This document shows, in pieces, positions 17,289 to 26,482 of a stretch of 64,000 bases of DNA. This DNA comes from Melioribacter roseus P3M-2 (lineage in GTDB: Bacteria; Bacteroidota; Ignavibacteria; Ignavibacteriales; Melioribacteraceae). The position numbers were made by a program, and so were the translations under genes. Numbering within the stretch: position 1 is the first letter of the stretch; every line of letters starts with the position of its first letter. The stretch lies in contig NC_018178.1 of assembly GCF_000279145.1 (NCBI RefSeq), forward strand, positions 434,001 through 498,000, read 5' to 3'. The notes beneath the pieces were generated by a model, which saw only the letters and a list, made by a program, of their open reading frames with translations, was not told the DNA's origin and made no database searches.

Positions 17289-18809
17289 ATGAAAAAAAAT
17301 ACTTCGAATAAATATATAGATAAATTTTTGTCGATTGTGGAAAATGTAGGCAATCGCCTGCCTCATCCCACAACATTATTTGCTCTTTTTGCGCTATCCG
17401 TGGTAATATTGTCTTGGCTGGTCAGCCGATTCGAATTTTCGGTAGTCCACCCCGGGACGGGCGAAATTATAACTCCGGTAAATCTCCTTTCGGTTGAAGG
17501 GATTCATCGAATAATCTTAAATATGATTACCAATTTTACCTCTTTTGCCCCGCTCGGAACCGTATTGGTTGCGCTGCTCGGAATTGCGGTTGCCGAACAC
17601 AGCGGTTTGATAGGCACGGTATTAAGATACCTCGTTTTGAAATCGCCGCCCAAGCTTTTAACATTCGTAATTGTGTTTTCGGGTATACTGTCCAATACCG
17701 CAAGTGAAATCGGCTATGTGCTTCTCGTGCCATTATCGGCAATAATTTTTCTTGCCGCCGGGCGTCATCCGATAGCGGGACTGGCAGCCGCGTTTGCGGG
17801 AGTCTCGGGAGGTTATAGCGCAAATCTACTACTCGGCACAATCGACCCTCTTCTTGCCGGACTTACTCAGGAAGCGGCGCACATAATCGACAAATCGTAT
17901 GAAGTCAACGCCGCTGCAAATTACTATTTCATGTTCGTTTCGACATTTTTTATAGCAGCCGCCGGAACGTGGGTTACTGAAAAAATAGTGGAACCGAGAT
18001 TGGGTAAGTATTCCGGAAACGTGGAAGCCGAGGAAATCAAACCTCTGGGCAAAGCGGAAAAAAGAGGATTGAAATTTACCGCATATGCAGTATTGCTATT
18101 TACTGCAATTATTCTGATCGGAATTTTACCGGAAGACGGTTTTCTAAGAGAAATAAATACCGGCAGTATTCTTAAATCTCCGTTTCTGAAAGGAATAGTT
18201 GCGTTCATATTTATGGGAGGACTGATATCCGGTATAGCTTACGGAATAGGAGCCCGCACAATTAAAAACGACAGCGATGTTGTAAAGGGCATGAATAAAT
18301 CGATGGAGACGCTTGGTTCTTACATCGTTCTGGTTTTCTTTGCCGCTCAATTCGTTGCATTTTTCAATTGGACGAATTTAGGATTGATAGTAGCGGTCGA
18401 AGGAGCTAATTTTCTAAAAGCTTCCGGCTTGGGTCCGATTCCCCTATTAATCGCATTTATAATCATCTCTGCAATAATCAACTTATTTATCGGCAGCGCC
18501 TCGGCAAAGTGGGCTGTAATGGCTCCGGTTTTCGTACCGATGTTTATGCTTTTGGGATATACGCCCGAACTGGTTCAGGCGGCTTACAGGGTCGGCGACA
18601 GCATAACCAACATCATATCCCCGATGATGTCCTACTTTGCTCTCATTATTGCGTTCGTGGGAAAATACGATTCGAAAGCAGGAATAGGCACACTGATTGC
18701 AACGATGCTGCCGTATACTTTTACGTTTTTCATTATATGGGTAATATTATTTATTATCTGGTTCATACTCGGCATTCCAGTCGGTCCCGGAGCGCAAATG
18801 TTTCTCTGA
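17289..18809 (+). CDS. AbgT family transporter
   Basis: A 506-residue inner membrane protein with about eleven or more hydrophobic segments. The start ([23 protein letters not shown]), the [15 protein letters not shown] segment and the region [16 protein letters not shown] followed by [16 protein letters not shown] are characteristic of AbgT transporters, known for p-aminobenzoyl-glutamate import (AbgT) or antibiotic efflux (MtrF). The direction and substrate cannot be told from sequence. It is in an operon with the exported aldolase-like gene and ends three bases before the convergent lipocalin gene. Confidence 0.9.
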   Translation: MKKNTSNKYIDKFLSIVENVGNRLPHPTTLFALFALSVVILSWLVSRFEFSVVHPGTGEIITPVNLLSVEGIHRIILNMITNFTSFAPLGTVLVALLGIAVAEHSGLIGTVLRYLVLKSPPKLLTFVIVFSGILSNTASEIGYVLLVPLSAIIFLAAGRHPIAGLAAAFAGVSGGYSANLLLGTIDPLLAGLTQEAAHIIDKSYEVNAAANYYFMFVSTFFIAAAGTWVTEKIVEPRLGKYSGNVEAEEIKPLGKAEKRGLKFTAYAVLLFTAIILIGILPEDGFLREINTGSILKSPFLKGIVAFIFMGGLISGIAYGIGARTIKNDSDVVKGMNKSMETLGSYIVLVFFAAQFVAFFNWTNLGLIVAVEGANFLKASGLGPIPLLIAFIIISAIINLFIGSASAKWAVMAPVFVPMFMLLGYTPELVQAAYRVGDSITNIISPMMSYFALIIAFVGKYDSKAGIGTLIATMLPYTFTFFIIWVILFIIWFILGIPVGPGAQMFL

Positions 18810-18812
18810 TAT

Positions 18813-19331
18813 TTATTGATTGCCGAATTCGAAGTCCTCGGGATTATAACCGTTTTGTTTGAGTATAGAAAATATTCGGTCGAGGGCTTCGCTATTCAGT
18901 TCCGGCGTTCGGCTCAATATCCAGCCGTATTTTCTCGACGGCGTTCCAACAACCGCCCATTGATAATTTTCCTCCAATCCGATTATCCAGTAATCGCCCC
19001 ACACGGGACGCCACCCCAGAATGCTGAAAAAACTTACTTCCAATTTGGAATTCGTTTTTTTATCGACAACGCGCGCTACGCCTTCCGCTTTATCCGTCTC
19101 TCCGTCTTCGTCGACGCAGGAGTTTACAACTTTAATTTCCCCGCTCTCCGTAACCGTATAGTTAGCTGTTGTTCCTTTTATGCAATGATTCTGAAACTTG
19201 TTTGGTATTTTTGCTATTTCGTACCAAAGTCCCGCATACTTGTTTATGTCTACGTAATCGACTGTTTTAATTTCGTTGTTTTGTGCGAATAATATTCCCG
19301 CAACGAGAAATAATAACGAAAAAAATTTCAT
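18813..19331 (-). CDS. Bacterial lipocalin (Blc-like), periplasmic
   Basis: A 172-residue protein with a signal peptide ending ILFAQ and a lipocalin fold. The GLWYEIAKIPNKFQ motif (the G-x-W-Y-E-I signature) is at about residue 34, an NSCVDEDG segment corresponds to the second conserved stretch, and YKYGWILSRTPEL carries the third motif. The E. coli homologue Blc is a lipoprotein that binds lysophospholipids; this one has no lipobox, so it would be soluble in the periplasm. GAGAGG precedes the ATG at 19331. It ends almost touching the abgT-like gene and no terminator is seen between them. Confidence 0.9.
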   Translation of the reverse strand: MKFFSLLFLVAGILFAQNNEIKTVDYVDINKYAGLWYEIAKIPNKFQNHCIKGTTANYTVTESGEIKVVNSCVDEDGETDKAEGVARVVDKKTNSKLEVSFFSILGWRPVWGDYWIIGLEENYQWAVVGTPSRKYGWILSRTPELNSEALDRIFSILKQNGYNPEDFEFGNQ

Positions 19332-19357
19332 ATACGCCTCTCATAATTTTATTGAAT

Positions 19358-20332
19358 TTATAAGTTCATTATCAACTTCAAATTTTCATCCGTAACTTTC
19401 AACAAACCGCTGGGTACGAGTCTCGGAGTGAGCGTTTTCCAATTTTTATCTTTATCGAACACTTCTTTGAAAAGTATAAGGGCGTCTTCGATCCTGTCGT
19501 TATTAGCGAGCGTAACAGCCGTCCAATATTTCATTTCAAGATTATCGGGAAACATATCCATTGCCGCCGAGTATTCTTTCATTGCGGTTTCCATGTCGTT
19601 TTTCTCGACTGCCAGGTCGCCGTTATTCATGTGTTCATACGCCCTGTGCACTTTAAGCAGTCTTTTTATTTCTTTTATCGGCTCGGGATGATCGTCAACT
19701 CTCAAGTCGACCAATTTATCGAGCCATATTTTACCGGTCGGTTTGCCTGAGAAGACCAACAAAGCCGCAGATTGTTTGCCTCTGATATCGCCTCCGGCAT
19801 TTTCGGCGGCTTCCAGAGCCGCTACCATTCTCTCGGCCAGAGGACCTTCGGAATTTTCAAACGCTTTCGACATTGCGCCCCAGATTTTGTCGTTCGACAT
19901 TAAATTAGCCTGAACCGAATAGCCTTTCCCTACAATATGTCCGGCCGGTTGAATGCAGTTCTTTCCAGTAAAAGCGGCAACATTTCCCTTGGCGTCGAGA
20001 ATAGCCAATTGTCTGTATTCCCTTCCTTCGTCGTCGCTCAAAAGTTTATCCACGGCTTCTCCGGGTGTGAGTCCTTCTTTCAGGAGTTCCAATCCCCGCG
20101 GACCGAAAGAAACGTTTACGAACGATTGAGTCGCAACTACTCCTACTCCCGCCTCGCCCCAACATACGACTGTTCCTACCGAAAACCAGTGCGATTGAAC
20201 CGCCACCCCGATTTCGCCCGTAGTCGAGTCGTAAGCGACAATTGAATACGTGTGAGCGAAAGGATTATTGCCGTAAAATGATTGAGCCGTCAAAGCGAAC
20301 GGAATCAACAACAATAATATAATCTTCTTCAT
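19358..20332 (-). CDS. DUF1028 (Ntn-hydrolase-like) exported protein with TPR-like tail
   Basis: A 324-residue protein whose residues of about 28-225 match the DUF1028 family (YSIVAYDSTTGEIGVAVQSHWFSVG, then GVVATQSFVN, then FTGKNCIQPAGH). DUF1028 proteins have the fold of N-terminal-nucleophile hydrolases. Here a signal peptide (MKKIILLLLIPFALTAQ) and about ten residues precede the conserved Thr-Tyr-Ser, so the usual N-terminal position of the nucleophile would need further processing. The last 90 residues have TPR-like helices (NLEMKYWTAVTLANNDRIED). The substrate is unknown. It lies 27 bases upstream of the lipocalin gene on the same strand. Confidence 0.85.
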   Translation of the reverse strand: MKKIILLLLIPFALTAQSFYGNNPFAHTYSIVAYDSTTGEIGVAVQSHWFSVGTVVCWGEAGVGVVATQSFVNVSFGPRGLELLKEGLTPGEAVDKLLSDDEGREYRQLAILDAKGNVAAFTGKNCIQPAGHIVGKGYSVQANLMSNDKIWGAMSKAFENSEGPLAERMVAALEAAENAGGDIRGKQSAALLVFSGKPTGKIWLDKLVDLRVDDHPEPIKEIKRLLKVHRAYEHMNNGDLAVEKNDMETAMKEYSAAMDMFPDNLEMKYWTAVTLANNDRIEDALILFKEVFDKDKNWKTLTPRLVPSGLLKVTDENLKLIMNL

Positions 20333-20456
20333 TGCTTTGTCTCCCGATTGATATATTAAAAATAAAGGAATGAAAGAGATTAGTCAATTGATTTGCTATT
20401 CATGGCGACAGGATATATTTTCAACAATCACAATTTATAAATTTACGGGAGTACAA

Positions 20457-21140
20457 ATGAAATTAACCGGAATAATCGCATTGCTGTTATTATCAGCAGG
20501 TATAATATCGGCACAGCAGGAATCCATTCTGAAGACGGCGGAAGATTCGATCAGCTACAGCGTGGGTCAAAGTATCGGAAAGAATATCAGCGATCCTCAA
20601 TTAAAAATTAACTACGAAGTTCTTTTTCAGGGCTTGAAAGACCAGTCGGAAGGGAAATCGCTTTTGACCGACAGCCAAATTCAAACAATGATGATCCGAC
20701 TGAATCAGAAACTGATTGCCATGCGCAACGCTAAGATTGACGAACAAAAAGTAAAGAATAAAAAAGCGGCGGAAGAATTTCTCGCCGAAAACAAGAATAA
20801 AGAAGGCGTGGTTACTCTACCGAGCGGATTGCAGTATAAAGTATTAGTAAAAGGCGACGGACCTTCGCCGAAAGAAAACAGCGTTGTAAGAGTACACTAC
20901 AAAGGAACGACAATCGACGGCAAAGTTTTCGACAGTTCGTACGACAGAGGCGAACCCGCCGAATTCGAACTCGACAGAGTTATCAAAGGCTGGACCGAAG
21001 CATTGCAACTGATGCACGTTGGCGACAAATGGATGCTTTATATACCACCGGAATTGGGTTACGGCGAAGCCGGAGCCGGCGAAGTTATTGAGCCGAATTC
21101 TTTGCTAATTTTCGAAGTCGAACTGCTGGACGTAAAATAA
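20457..21140 (+). CDS. FKBP-type peptidyl-prolyl isomerase (FkpA/Mip-like), periplasmic
   Basis: A 227-residue protein with signal peptide MKLTGIIALLLLSAGIISAQ, an N-terminal helical dimerisation domain (SYSVGQSIGKNI near residue 38) and a C-terminal FKBP domain with VRVHYKGT, GKVFDSSYDRGEP, VIKGWTEALQLM and YIPPELGYGEAG. It catalyses cis-trans isomerisation of prolyl bonds and assists folding of exported proteins. I start at the ATG at 20457, which has CGGGAG six bases upstream and begins the signal peptide; an upstream in-frame ATG at 20370 would bury it. A strong terminator follows immediately. Confidence 0.95.
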   Translation: MKLTGIIALLLLSAGIISAQQESILKTAEDSISYSVGQSIGKNISDPQLKINYEVLFQGLKDQSEGKSLLTDSQIQTMMIRLNQKLIAMRNAKIDEQKVKNKKAAEEFLAENKNKEGVVTLPSGLQYKVLVKGDGPSPKENSVVRVHYKGTTIDGKVFDSSYDRGEPAEFELDRVIKGWTEALQLMHVGDKWMLYIPPELGYGEAGAGEVIEPNSLLIFEVELLDVK

Positions 21141-21176
21141 AAAAAGGGAGGCAACGCCTCCCTTTCTCTTTTTTAA
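21141..21176. terminator. Bidirectional intrinsic terminator between FKBP gene and trxB
   Basis: A perfect ten-base stem AAAGGGAGGC (21143-21152) pairs with 21156-21165 across a three-base loop. On the plus strand it is followed by a T-rich run (TCTCTTTTTT); on the minus strand the A run on the left becomes a T run. It sits between the convergent ends of the FKBP gene and trxB and should stop both transcripts. Confidence 0.95.
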
Positions 21177-22123
21177 GCCAATTCTTTTTCTTCCAACCAA
21201 TGTTGAGCGTCGAGAGCAGCCATACATCCGGTGCCTGCCGCAGTAATAGCCTGTCTGTATTTTTTATCGGCTACGTCGCCCGCGGCAAAGACCCCTTCCA
21301 CGCTCGTGTGAGTGCTGCCGGGTTTGGTAATGATATATCCGGTTTCATCCATTTCGAGCTGACCTTTGAAAAGAGAAGTATTCGGTTGATGTCCGATTGC
21401 TATAAAAATACCGTCGGCTTGAATTTCCGTTGTCGAACCGTCTTTGGTATTTTCCAGAATAGCGCCCGTAACGGACTTTCTTCCGTCTTCTTCTTTACCC
21501 AATATTTCTTTAATCACCGCATTGGTAATGAATTTTATTTTGGGATTTTTGCGCGCTCTTTCGAGCATGATTTTCGAAGCTCTGAACTCGTCTCTTCTGT
21601 GAATAATCGTTACTTCTGAAGCAAACTTTGTCAAATAAGTTGCTTCTTCCATCGCCGTATCGCCGCCTCCGACTACCAGCACTTTCAAATCTTTGAAAAA
21701 GAACCCGTCGCACGTAGCGCACGCAGATACTCCGTATCCCATATACTTCTTTTCGCTTTCGATGCCGAGCAACTTTGCAGAAGCGCCGGTTGCAATGATA
21801 ACGGAATCTGCAGTGTGACTTTCGTTCTCGGATTTAATTACAAAAGGACGTTTCGAAAAATCGACCTCGGTGACGTTTTTGAATACGCATTTGGCTCCGA
21901 ATTTGCACGCTTGTTTTCTCATAATATCCATCAATTCGGGGCCCTGGATTCCGTTTTCGAAACCGGGATAATTTTCCACTTCAGTTGTAATCGTAAGCTG
22001 TCCGCCCGGTTGCATTCCTTCGAAAACAATCGGTTCCAAATTGGCTCTGCCTGTATATAATGCGGCTGTCAATCCAGCGGGTCCCGAACCGATTACTATT
22101 ACTTTGTGATGATTTTCGTTCAT
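21173..22123 (-). CDS. trxB: Thioredoxin-disulfide reductase
   Basis: A 316-residue FAD/NADPH enzyme that reduces thioredoxin in the cytoplasm. The FAD-binding GSGPAG is at residues 12-17, the redox-active motif CATC at 135-138 followed by D-G, and the NADPH-binding [10 protein letters not shown] and the C-terminal FAD motif [15 protein letters not shown] are present. Length and motif order are standard for the low-molecular-weight family. GGGAG lies six bases before the ATG. Thioredoxin itself is not encoded nearby. Confidence 0.97.
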   Translation of the reverse strand: MNENHHKVIVIGSGPAGLTAALYTGRANLEPIVFEGMQPGGQLTITTEVENYPGFENGIQGPELMDIMRKQACKFGAKCVFKNVTEVDFSKRPFVIKSENESHTADSVIIATGASAKLLGIESEKKYMGYGVSACATCDGFFFKDLKVLVVGGGDTAMEEATYLTKFASEVTIIHRRDEFRASKIMLERARKNPKIKFITNAVIKEILGKEEDGRKSVTGAILENTKDGSTTEIQADGIFIAIGHQPNTSLFKGQLEMDETGYIITKPGSTHTSVEGVFAAGDVADKKYRQAITAAGTGCMAALDAQHWLEEKELA

Positions 22124-22163
22124 AATATCTCCCGTATTTTAATTTCATTAGATGTAAATATAT

Positions 22164-23096
22164 TCAATTCGATTCAGAATCGATCAGGAATTGAGCGTTT
22201 CGTTTCAATCCCTTCAGTTTCGATCTTTTAATCGGGCTTACGTTAAATTTTTCTTTGAACTCTTCTTCGGTCATGTTCATAATATCTTCCAATAAATATT
22301 CTTTTGATGCAGCCGGTTTGAAGGCTTCTTCATTTGCGGGCATTGAAAATTTCTTATTCCAAGGGCATACGTCCTGGCAAACGTCGCACCCGAAGAGCCA
22401 ATTGTCGAATTTACCTTTAAATTCCCCCGGAATTTCGCCTTTGTTTTCAATTGTTAAATACGAAATGCATTTGTTCGAATCGACTACGAAATCCTCGACA
22501 ATAGCACTCGTGGGGCAGGCGTCGATACAAGCCCGGCAAGCGCCGCATAATTCGTACGCGGGTTCGGAATATTCAAATTCTCTATTATTTATCAAAGTAG
22601 CTATAAAAAACCAGCTGCCCATATTTCTGTTAATTATATTCGAATGTTTTCCCATCCAGCCGATGCCCGATTTAATCGCCCAGACTTTATCCATAACCGG
22701 ACCGGTATCAACATAAGATTTCGCGACAAAACCTTCGTCCAATTTTTTCAGTTCTTCTTCGAGCAATTCAAGTTTGTCCCAAACTATCAGATGATAATCT
22801 TTGCCCCAGGCGTATCTGGAAATTTTTCCGTGTCCCGGCAGATTGGAATGTTTTTCGTTAATATAATAATTCAAACCCAGACTTATAATCGATTTTGCTT
22901 CGGGTAAAATATTCTTAACATCGCACCTTTTGTCGATATTTTTTTCCATGTATTTCATGCCGGCGTGATATTTTCGATCGAGCCACCGATTTAATCTTTC
23001 CGTTTCCTCTTGCAATGTTTGGTACGGAGCAAAGCCGATTAAATCGAAGCCGATTTCCCTCGCCTTTTCGATTACGATTTCGTTCGTAAGTTTCAT
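22164..23096 (-). CDS. queG: Epoxyqueuosine reductase
   Basis: A 310-residue cobalamin- and iron-sulfur-dependent enzyme for the last step of queuosine biosynthesis in tRNA. Two ferredoxin-like cysteine sets are visible, CGACRACIDACP beginning at Cys184 and CDVCQDVCPWN beginning at Cys237. The conserved SYVDTGPVMDK segment (catalytic acid candidate Asp130) and the KSGIGWMGKHSN segment match QueG. The length is at the short end of the family because no C-terminal HEAT-repeat extension is present. Other queuosine genes are not in this window. Confidence 0.95.
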   Translation of the reverse strand: MKLTNEIVIEKAREIGFDLIGFAPYQTLQEETERLNRWLDRKYHAGMKYMEKNIDKRCDVKNILPEAKSIISLGLNYYINEKHSNLPGHGKISRYAWGKDYHLIVWDKLELLEEELKKLDEGFVAKSYVDTGPVMDKVWAIKSGIGWMGKHSNIINRNMGSWFFIATLINNREFEYSEPAYELCGACRACIDACPTSAIVEDFVVDSNKCISYLTIENKGEIPGEFKGKFDNWLFGCDVCQDVCPWNKKFSMPANEEAFKPAASKEYLLEDIMNMTEEEFKEKFNVSPIKRSKLKGLKRNAQFLIDSESN

Positions 23097-23129
23097 ATTT
23101 GATCAAAAAAATTGAATTATATAATTCAG

Positions 23130-23464
23130 TTACCAGTCGGGGAATCGATTATCCACTTTGACGTAGACATCGTCTCCGAATACTTTCACCTCGTAAACGC
23201 CTATGCCCCTTCTGCCGTTGGGCATTGAGCCGTCGTTCAAATTAAATTTCCAGCCGTGCAAAGGGCAAATTACATATTCGTTTTCTATTATTCCGTCGTA
23301 CATAAGATGAGTTTTTTGATGCGGACAAATATTGCTTACGGCAAAGACGCTTTTTTTACTTTAAATAAAGCTATTTCCACATCGTCCACAAAGAATTGTT
23401 TTCCTTCTTCGTCTTTCAATTCGTTTATGTTGCAAACTTTTACAAAACCGTCCGGAATGTTCAT
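23130..23464 (-). pseudogene. Rieske [2Fe-2S] ferredoxin-like gene, frameshifted
   Basis: On the minus strand an ATG at 23464 (ATGA overlap with the metallo-hydrolase stop) opens a frame MNIPDGFVKVCNINELKDE that stops after about 38 residues. One base out of phase the frame continues as VFAVSNICPHQKTH ... YVICPLHGWKFNL to a stop at 23130, giving both Cys-x-His and Cys-x-x-His Rieske motifs. Adding one T to the seven-T run at 23351-23357 restores an intact protein of about 111 residues, the size of NirD-like or bacterial non-haem Rieske ferredoxins. It is either a sequencing error or a recent inactivation. Confidence 0.85.
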
Positions 23465-24312
23465 GGCAATTTTTCGAATTTTTCTCTTATTACTATTGCG
23501 CCTTTTTCATTGCGCTCTAAAGTTGCGGCGGCGCTGTACGGATCGTGCTCGAAAAACAGCGTCCAATTTTCTTCGACCGCTTGATTGAGTATATCAATTT
23601 TTTCTTTCAGTGTAACCAAAGGCTGGAGATCGTAACCCATTATATAGGGCAGCGGGATGTGCGACGTAAACGGAATCAAGTCGGCGCAATAAAGAAGCGT
23701 AGTATCCGAATCGGATATTTTAACCAATTGCTGCCCAAATGTGTGTCCGTTAATTTCTACAACCTCGATTCCTTCTATTAGTTTTTGATTTCCTTCGGTA
23801 AAGACGACCATATTTCTGTCCGCAAGCGGTTTGTATCGTTCTTTGTAGTAACTTGCTTTGTCCCGTAAGGAAGGATTCATTGCCCAATCATATTGCTTTT
23901 TTTGTATATAATAAGTCGCATTCGGAAAAGAAGGCTGCCACTGGCCGTCGACCAATTTTGTGGCTCCTCCGGTGTGATCGAAATGAAGATGGGTAATTAT
24001 AACGTCAGTTATATCTTCCGGATTAACGCCGTTTTGCGACAGCGATTTTTCCATCGAAAATTGCGAGTTATCAATGCAGTAAATCCCGGCAAATTTTTCG
24101 CTCCAGTTAGAGCCCACTCCCGTATCAATTAATATTTTTCTTCCGGGCGAGTTTAAAAGAAGACAACGCGCGTGAAGAAGAATCCTGTTTTGTTCGTCGG
24201 GCGGATTTGTCTTTTCCCAAAAAATTTTCGGAACTACGCCGAACATCGCGCCCCCGTCGAGTTTGAAACTGCAGGTTTCGACGGGAATCAGTTGATAGCT
24301 ACCTATTTTCAT
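23461..24312 (-). CDS. Metallo-beta-lactamase-fold hydrolase
   Basis: A 283-residue protein with the zinc-binding signature THLHFDHTGG (His108, His110, Asp112, His113), an upstream LIDTGVG strand and later NGHTFGQQ and YCADLIP segments that supply further ligands. The layout resembles the AHL-lactonase-like branch of the superfamily, but no substrate can be assigned. No signal peptide is seen, so it is cytoplasmic. It overlaps the Rieske gene by four bases, and the two were probably meant to function together, perhaps in an oxidation-hydrolysis sequence. The gene diverges from the EEP lipoprotein at 24364. Confidence 0.88.
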   Translation of the reverse strand: MKIGSYQLIPVETCSFKLDGGAMFGVVPKIFWEKTNPPDEQNRILLHARCLLLNSPGRKILIDTGVGSNWSEKFAGIYCIDNSQFSMEKSLSQNGVNPEDITDVIITHLHFDHTGGATKLVDGQWQPSFPNATYYIQKKQYDWAMNPSLRDKASYYKERYKPLADRNMVVFTEGNQKLIEGIEVVEINGHTFGQQLVKISDSDTTLLYCADLIPFTSHIPLPYIMGYDLQPLVTLKEKIDILNQAVEENWTLFFEHDPYSAAATLERNEKGAIVIREKFEKLP

Positions 24313-24363
24313 AATTTTTTCTTATGTTTTTTATAAAATAACAAACTAATACGAAGGTATATA

Positions 24364-25257
24364 ATGAACGCCCAAAACAGGTTGTTGAGTTCAGTTTTGG
24401 TGATTACTCTTTTTGCCGTATTAAGCTGCTCTACTACAAATCTAATAAAAAAAGAAGAAAAAGACGCCGTACCGATTAAAGTTATGACCTTTAACATAAG
24501 ATACGGCGGCGCCGACGACGGAATAAACAGTTGGGATAACCGAAAAGATATTACATTCGAAGTTATTCGAAATTATTATCCGGATTTGTTGGGAATGCAG
24601 GAAGCGCTCAAATTTCAGTTGGACGAAACGCTCAACCAATTTCCCTATTATAATTATGTGGGCGTAGGCAGAGACAACGGGAAAACAGAGGGAGAATATG
24701 CGCCGGTATTGTATTTAAGAGACCGGTTTATAGTGGATACAAGCGGAACTTTCTGGTTTTCCGAGACTCCCGATATCCCCGGTTCTAAATCGTGGGGAAA
24801 CGAAATCACCAGAATCAGCAGCTGGGCGCGGCTTTATGACAAATTTACCGGCAAGGCGCTCGAAATTTACAATCTGCATCTCGACCACAAATCGATGGAA
24901 TCGAGAATTAAAAGCGCTCAACTGCTGCTGAAAAAAATAAATAAGAATATTCCGACTATAATTACGGGAGATTTTAACAGTTCCGAAGACGAAGAGACAA
25001 TAAAATTGATATTAAATAACGGTTTTACTGATACCTATCGATTCCTTCATCCGAAATCCGAGCATGAAGGCACATATCACCGTTTTTCTGGAGACGACAC
25101 TGGAAGTAAGATCGATTTTATCTTTGTATCGAAACATTTCAGAATTCTTGGGTCGGACATAATTAAAACGTACAGATTGACTGACGACAGGAAGCTCTAT
25201 CCCTCTGACCACTTTCCCGTAACCGCGGAAGTTGCAATAAAATCTTCTGCGGAATAA
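24364..25257 (+). CDS. Endonuclease/exonuclease/phosphatase-family lipoprotein
   Basis: A 297-residue protein with a lipoprotein signal ending FAVLSC (Cys22) and an EEP domain. Catalytic-site motifs are present in order: TFNIRYGG (Asn), MQEAL (Glu metal ligand), NLHLDH, TGDFNSSEDE and PSDHFPV (Asp-His). Exported members of this family include phosphodiesterases acting on nucleotides, inositol phosphates or sphingolipids; the substrate here is unknown. It stands alone on the plus strand and is followed by a strong hairpin shared with the convergent ferredoxin gene. Confidence 0.9.
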   Translation: MNAQNRLLSSVLVITLFAVLSCSTTNLIKKEEKDAVPIKVMTFNIRYGGADDGINSWDNRKDITFEVIRNYYPDLLGMQEALKFQLDETLNQFPYYNYVGVGRDNGKTEGEYAPVLYLRDRFIVDTSGTFWFSETPDIPGSKSWGNEITRISSWARLYDKFTGKALEIYNLHLDHKSMESRIKSAQLLLKKINKNIPTIITGDFNSSEDEETIKLILNNGFTDTYRFLHPKSEHEGTYHRFSGDDTGSKIDFIFVSKHFRILGSDIIKTYRLTDDRKLYPSDHFPVTAEVAIKSSAE

Positions 25258-25263
25258 AAGATT

Positions 25264-25293
25264 AGTCCCGAAGCGTTAAAAAGCTTCGGGACT
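25264..25293. terminator. Strong hairpin between convergent EEP lipoprotein and ferredoxin genes
   Basis: An eleven-base perfect stem AGTCCCGAAGC (25264-25274) pairs with 25283-25293 across an eight-base loop. Flanks are A-rich on the right and T-rich when read on the minus strand at the left (TCTTTTATT), so the terminator is best for the minus-strand ferredoxin transcript and probably also limits the plus-strand one. Confidence 0.78.
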
Positions 25294-25301
25294 TGAAAAA
25301 A

Positions 25302-25634
25302 TTATCTTCCTAACGAATCCAGATATTCTTTCTTTTTGAGGAGAGTTTCTTTGTCTTCGACATGATTCGGATCGGGCACGCAGCAATCGACCGGACAAAC
25401 AGCAGCGCATTGCGGTTCATCGTGAAAACCGACGCACTCGGTACATTTGTCGGGAACTATATAAAAGTAATCGTGCGAGAAAAAGCCCGTTGCGCCCGAA
25501 GGAGCAGGATCGTCGGGACCATAGGTTTTGCCTGCCAGAGTCCATTCCGCGCCGCCTTCATAAATTGCAGTATTAGGGCATTCGGGTTCGCATGCGCCGC
25601 AATTGATGCATTCGTCGGTTATCATTATAGCCAT
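25302..25634 (-). CDS. 2[4Fe-4S] ferredoxin (Chlorobium/Alvin type)
   Basis: A 110-residue ferredoxin. The first cluster set is [12 protein letters not shown] starting at Cys9. The second set is C-TE-C with an eight-residue insertion before C-AAV-CP, as in Alvin-type and Chlorobium ferredoxins, which have low potential and serve reductive carbon metabolism. A C-terminal helix ([14 protein letters not shown]) is also typical. Between the two sets is an unusual extra loop of about 25 residues ([17 protein letters not shown]). GGAGAA precedes the ATG at 25634. It is last in a minus-strand row after the TPM and LemA genes, but 123 bases separate them, so it may have its own promoter. Confidence 0.93.
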   Translation of the reverse strand: MAIMITDECINCGACEPECPNTAIYEGGAEWTLAGKTYGPDDPAPSGATGFFSHDYFYIVPDKCTECVGFHDEPQCAAVCPVDCCVPDPNHVEDKETLLKKKEYLDSLGR

Positions 25635-25757
25635 TTTTCAATTCTCCTGGTTTATTTGATAAAAGAAAATTTAGTTGAAAATCTTTGTAAAACCAATGAA
25701 ATAATAATAAAAGGAGCAAATAACGTCAAGGAAAAAAGGACTTTCTCTCTTGAATTA

Positions 25758-26468
25758 TCACCAACTTCCGCTGGCTCCGCCGCCTCCGAAAGAACCGCCT
25801 CCTCCGCTGAAGCCGCCTCCGCCGAAACCGCCTCCTCCCCAGCCGCCGCTTCTTCCGCCTCCCATTGAACCGATAACAAGCCAGGGCAGTAATCCTCCTC
25901 TTTTTCCCCCTCGGGTTAAGAGCAAAAAGAGTATTATCATTATTATATAACCGATCGGCGCTTTTACATTGTCATCGTCTACGCGTTTATCGTTCGTATA
26001 CTCGCCTTTGACAGCCATCATAATTGCCGCTATTCCGGATTTAATACCCGAATAGTAATCTCCTTCTCTGAAATAGGGTCTCACCTCGTTTCGAAGAATC
26101 GAACTTGCAAGCGCGTCCGGCAACGCGCCTTCCAAACCGTATCCCACTTCAATGCGCATTTTTCTGTCCTCTTTTGCCACAAAGAACAAAACGCCGTTGT
26201 TTTTTCCGGCTCGCCCGATTTTATTCTTGTCGGCAACTTCATACGTATAATATTCGAGCGGATAACCCTGCAAAGAACGTATCATTAGAAATTCGATTTG
26301 AGTGGAAGTCGAATCGTCAAAACTTTTTAACAAATAATTCAGCTCGCTCAGTTGCGACTGAGTGAGCGTAGAAGTAAAATCGTTGGCGTAGTTTTTAAGC
26401 GCTGGTATCTCCGGCTGCGCAGTCAACCGAAATGAAAATAAAAGTAATATAAAAACGATTTTTTTCAT
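25758..26468 (-). CDS. TPM-domain (YgcG-like) exported membrane protein with Gly-rich tail
   Basis: A 236-residue protein with signal peptide (ending RLTAQ), a TPM_phosphatase domain (YANDFTSTLTQSQLSELNYLL at the start, NNGVLFFVAKEDRKMRIEVG in the middle, and the GLEGALPDALAS segment), one membrane helix near 172-190 and a long glycine/serine tail. This combination is typical of the YgcG-type proteins that are coupled with LemA. ATG at 26468 is chosen over a TTG one codon upstream. The biochemical role is unknown; some TPM proteins help assemble photosystem complexes in plants. Confidence 0.9.
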   Translation of the reverse strand: MKKIVFILLLFSFRLTAQPEIPALKNYANDFTSTLTQSQLSELNYLLKSFDDSTSTQIEFLMIRSLQGYPLEYYTYEVADKNKIGRAGKNNGVLFFVAKEDRKMRIEVGYGLEGALPDALASSILRNEVRPYFREGDYYSGIKSGIAAIMMAVKGEYTNDKRVDDDNVKAPIGYIIMIILFLLLTRGGKRGGLLPWLVIGSMGGGRSGGWGGGGFGGGGFSGGGGSFGGGGASGSW

Positions 26469-26482
26469 CAATAACAGATTCG

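Noticed and set aside
25750-25950. Proline-rich plus-strand frame resembling a structural protein
   Set aside because: It is the antisense of the glycine-rich tail of the TPM protein, so the Pro-rich pattern is a mirror effect.
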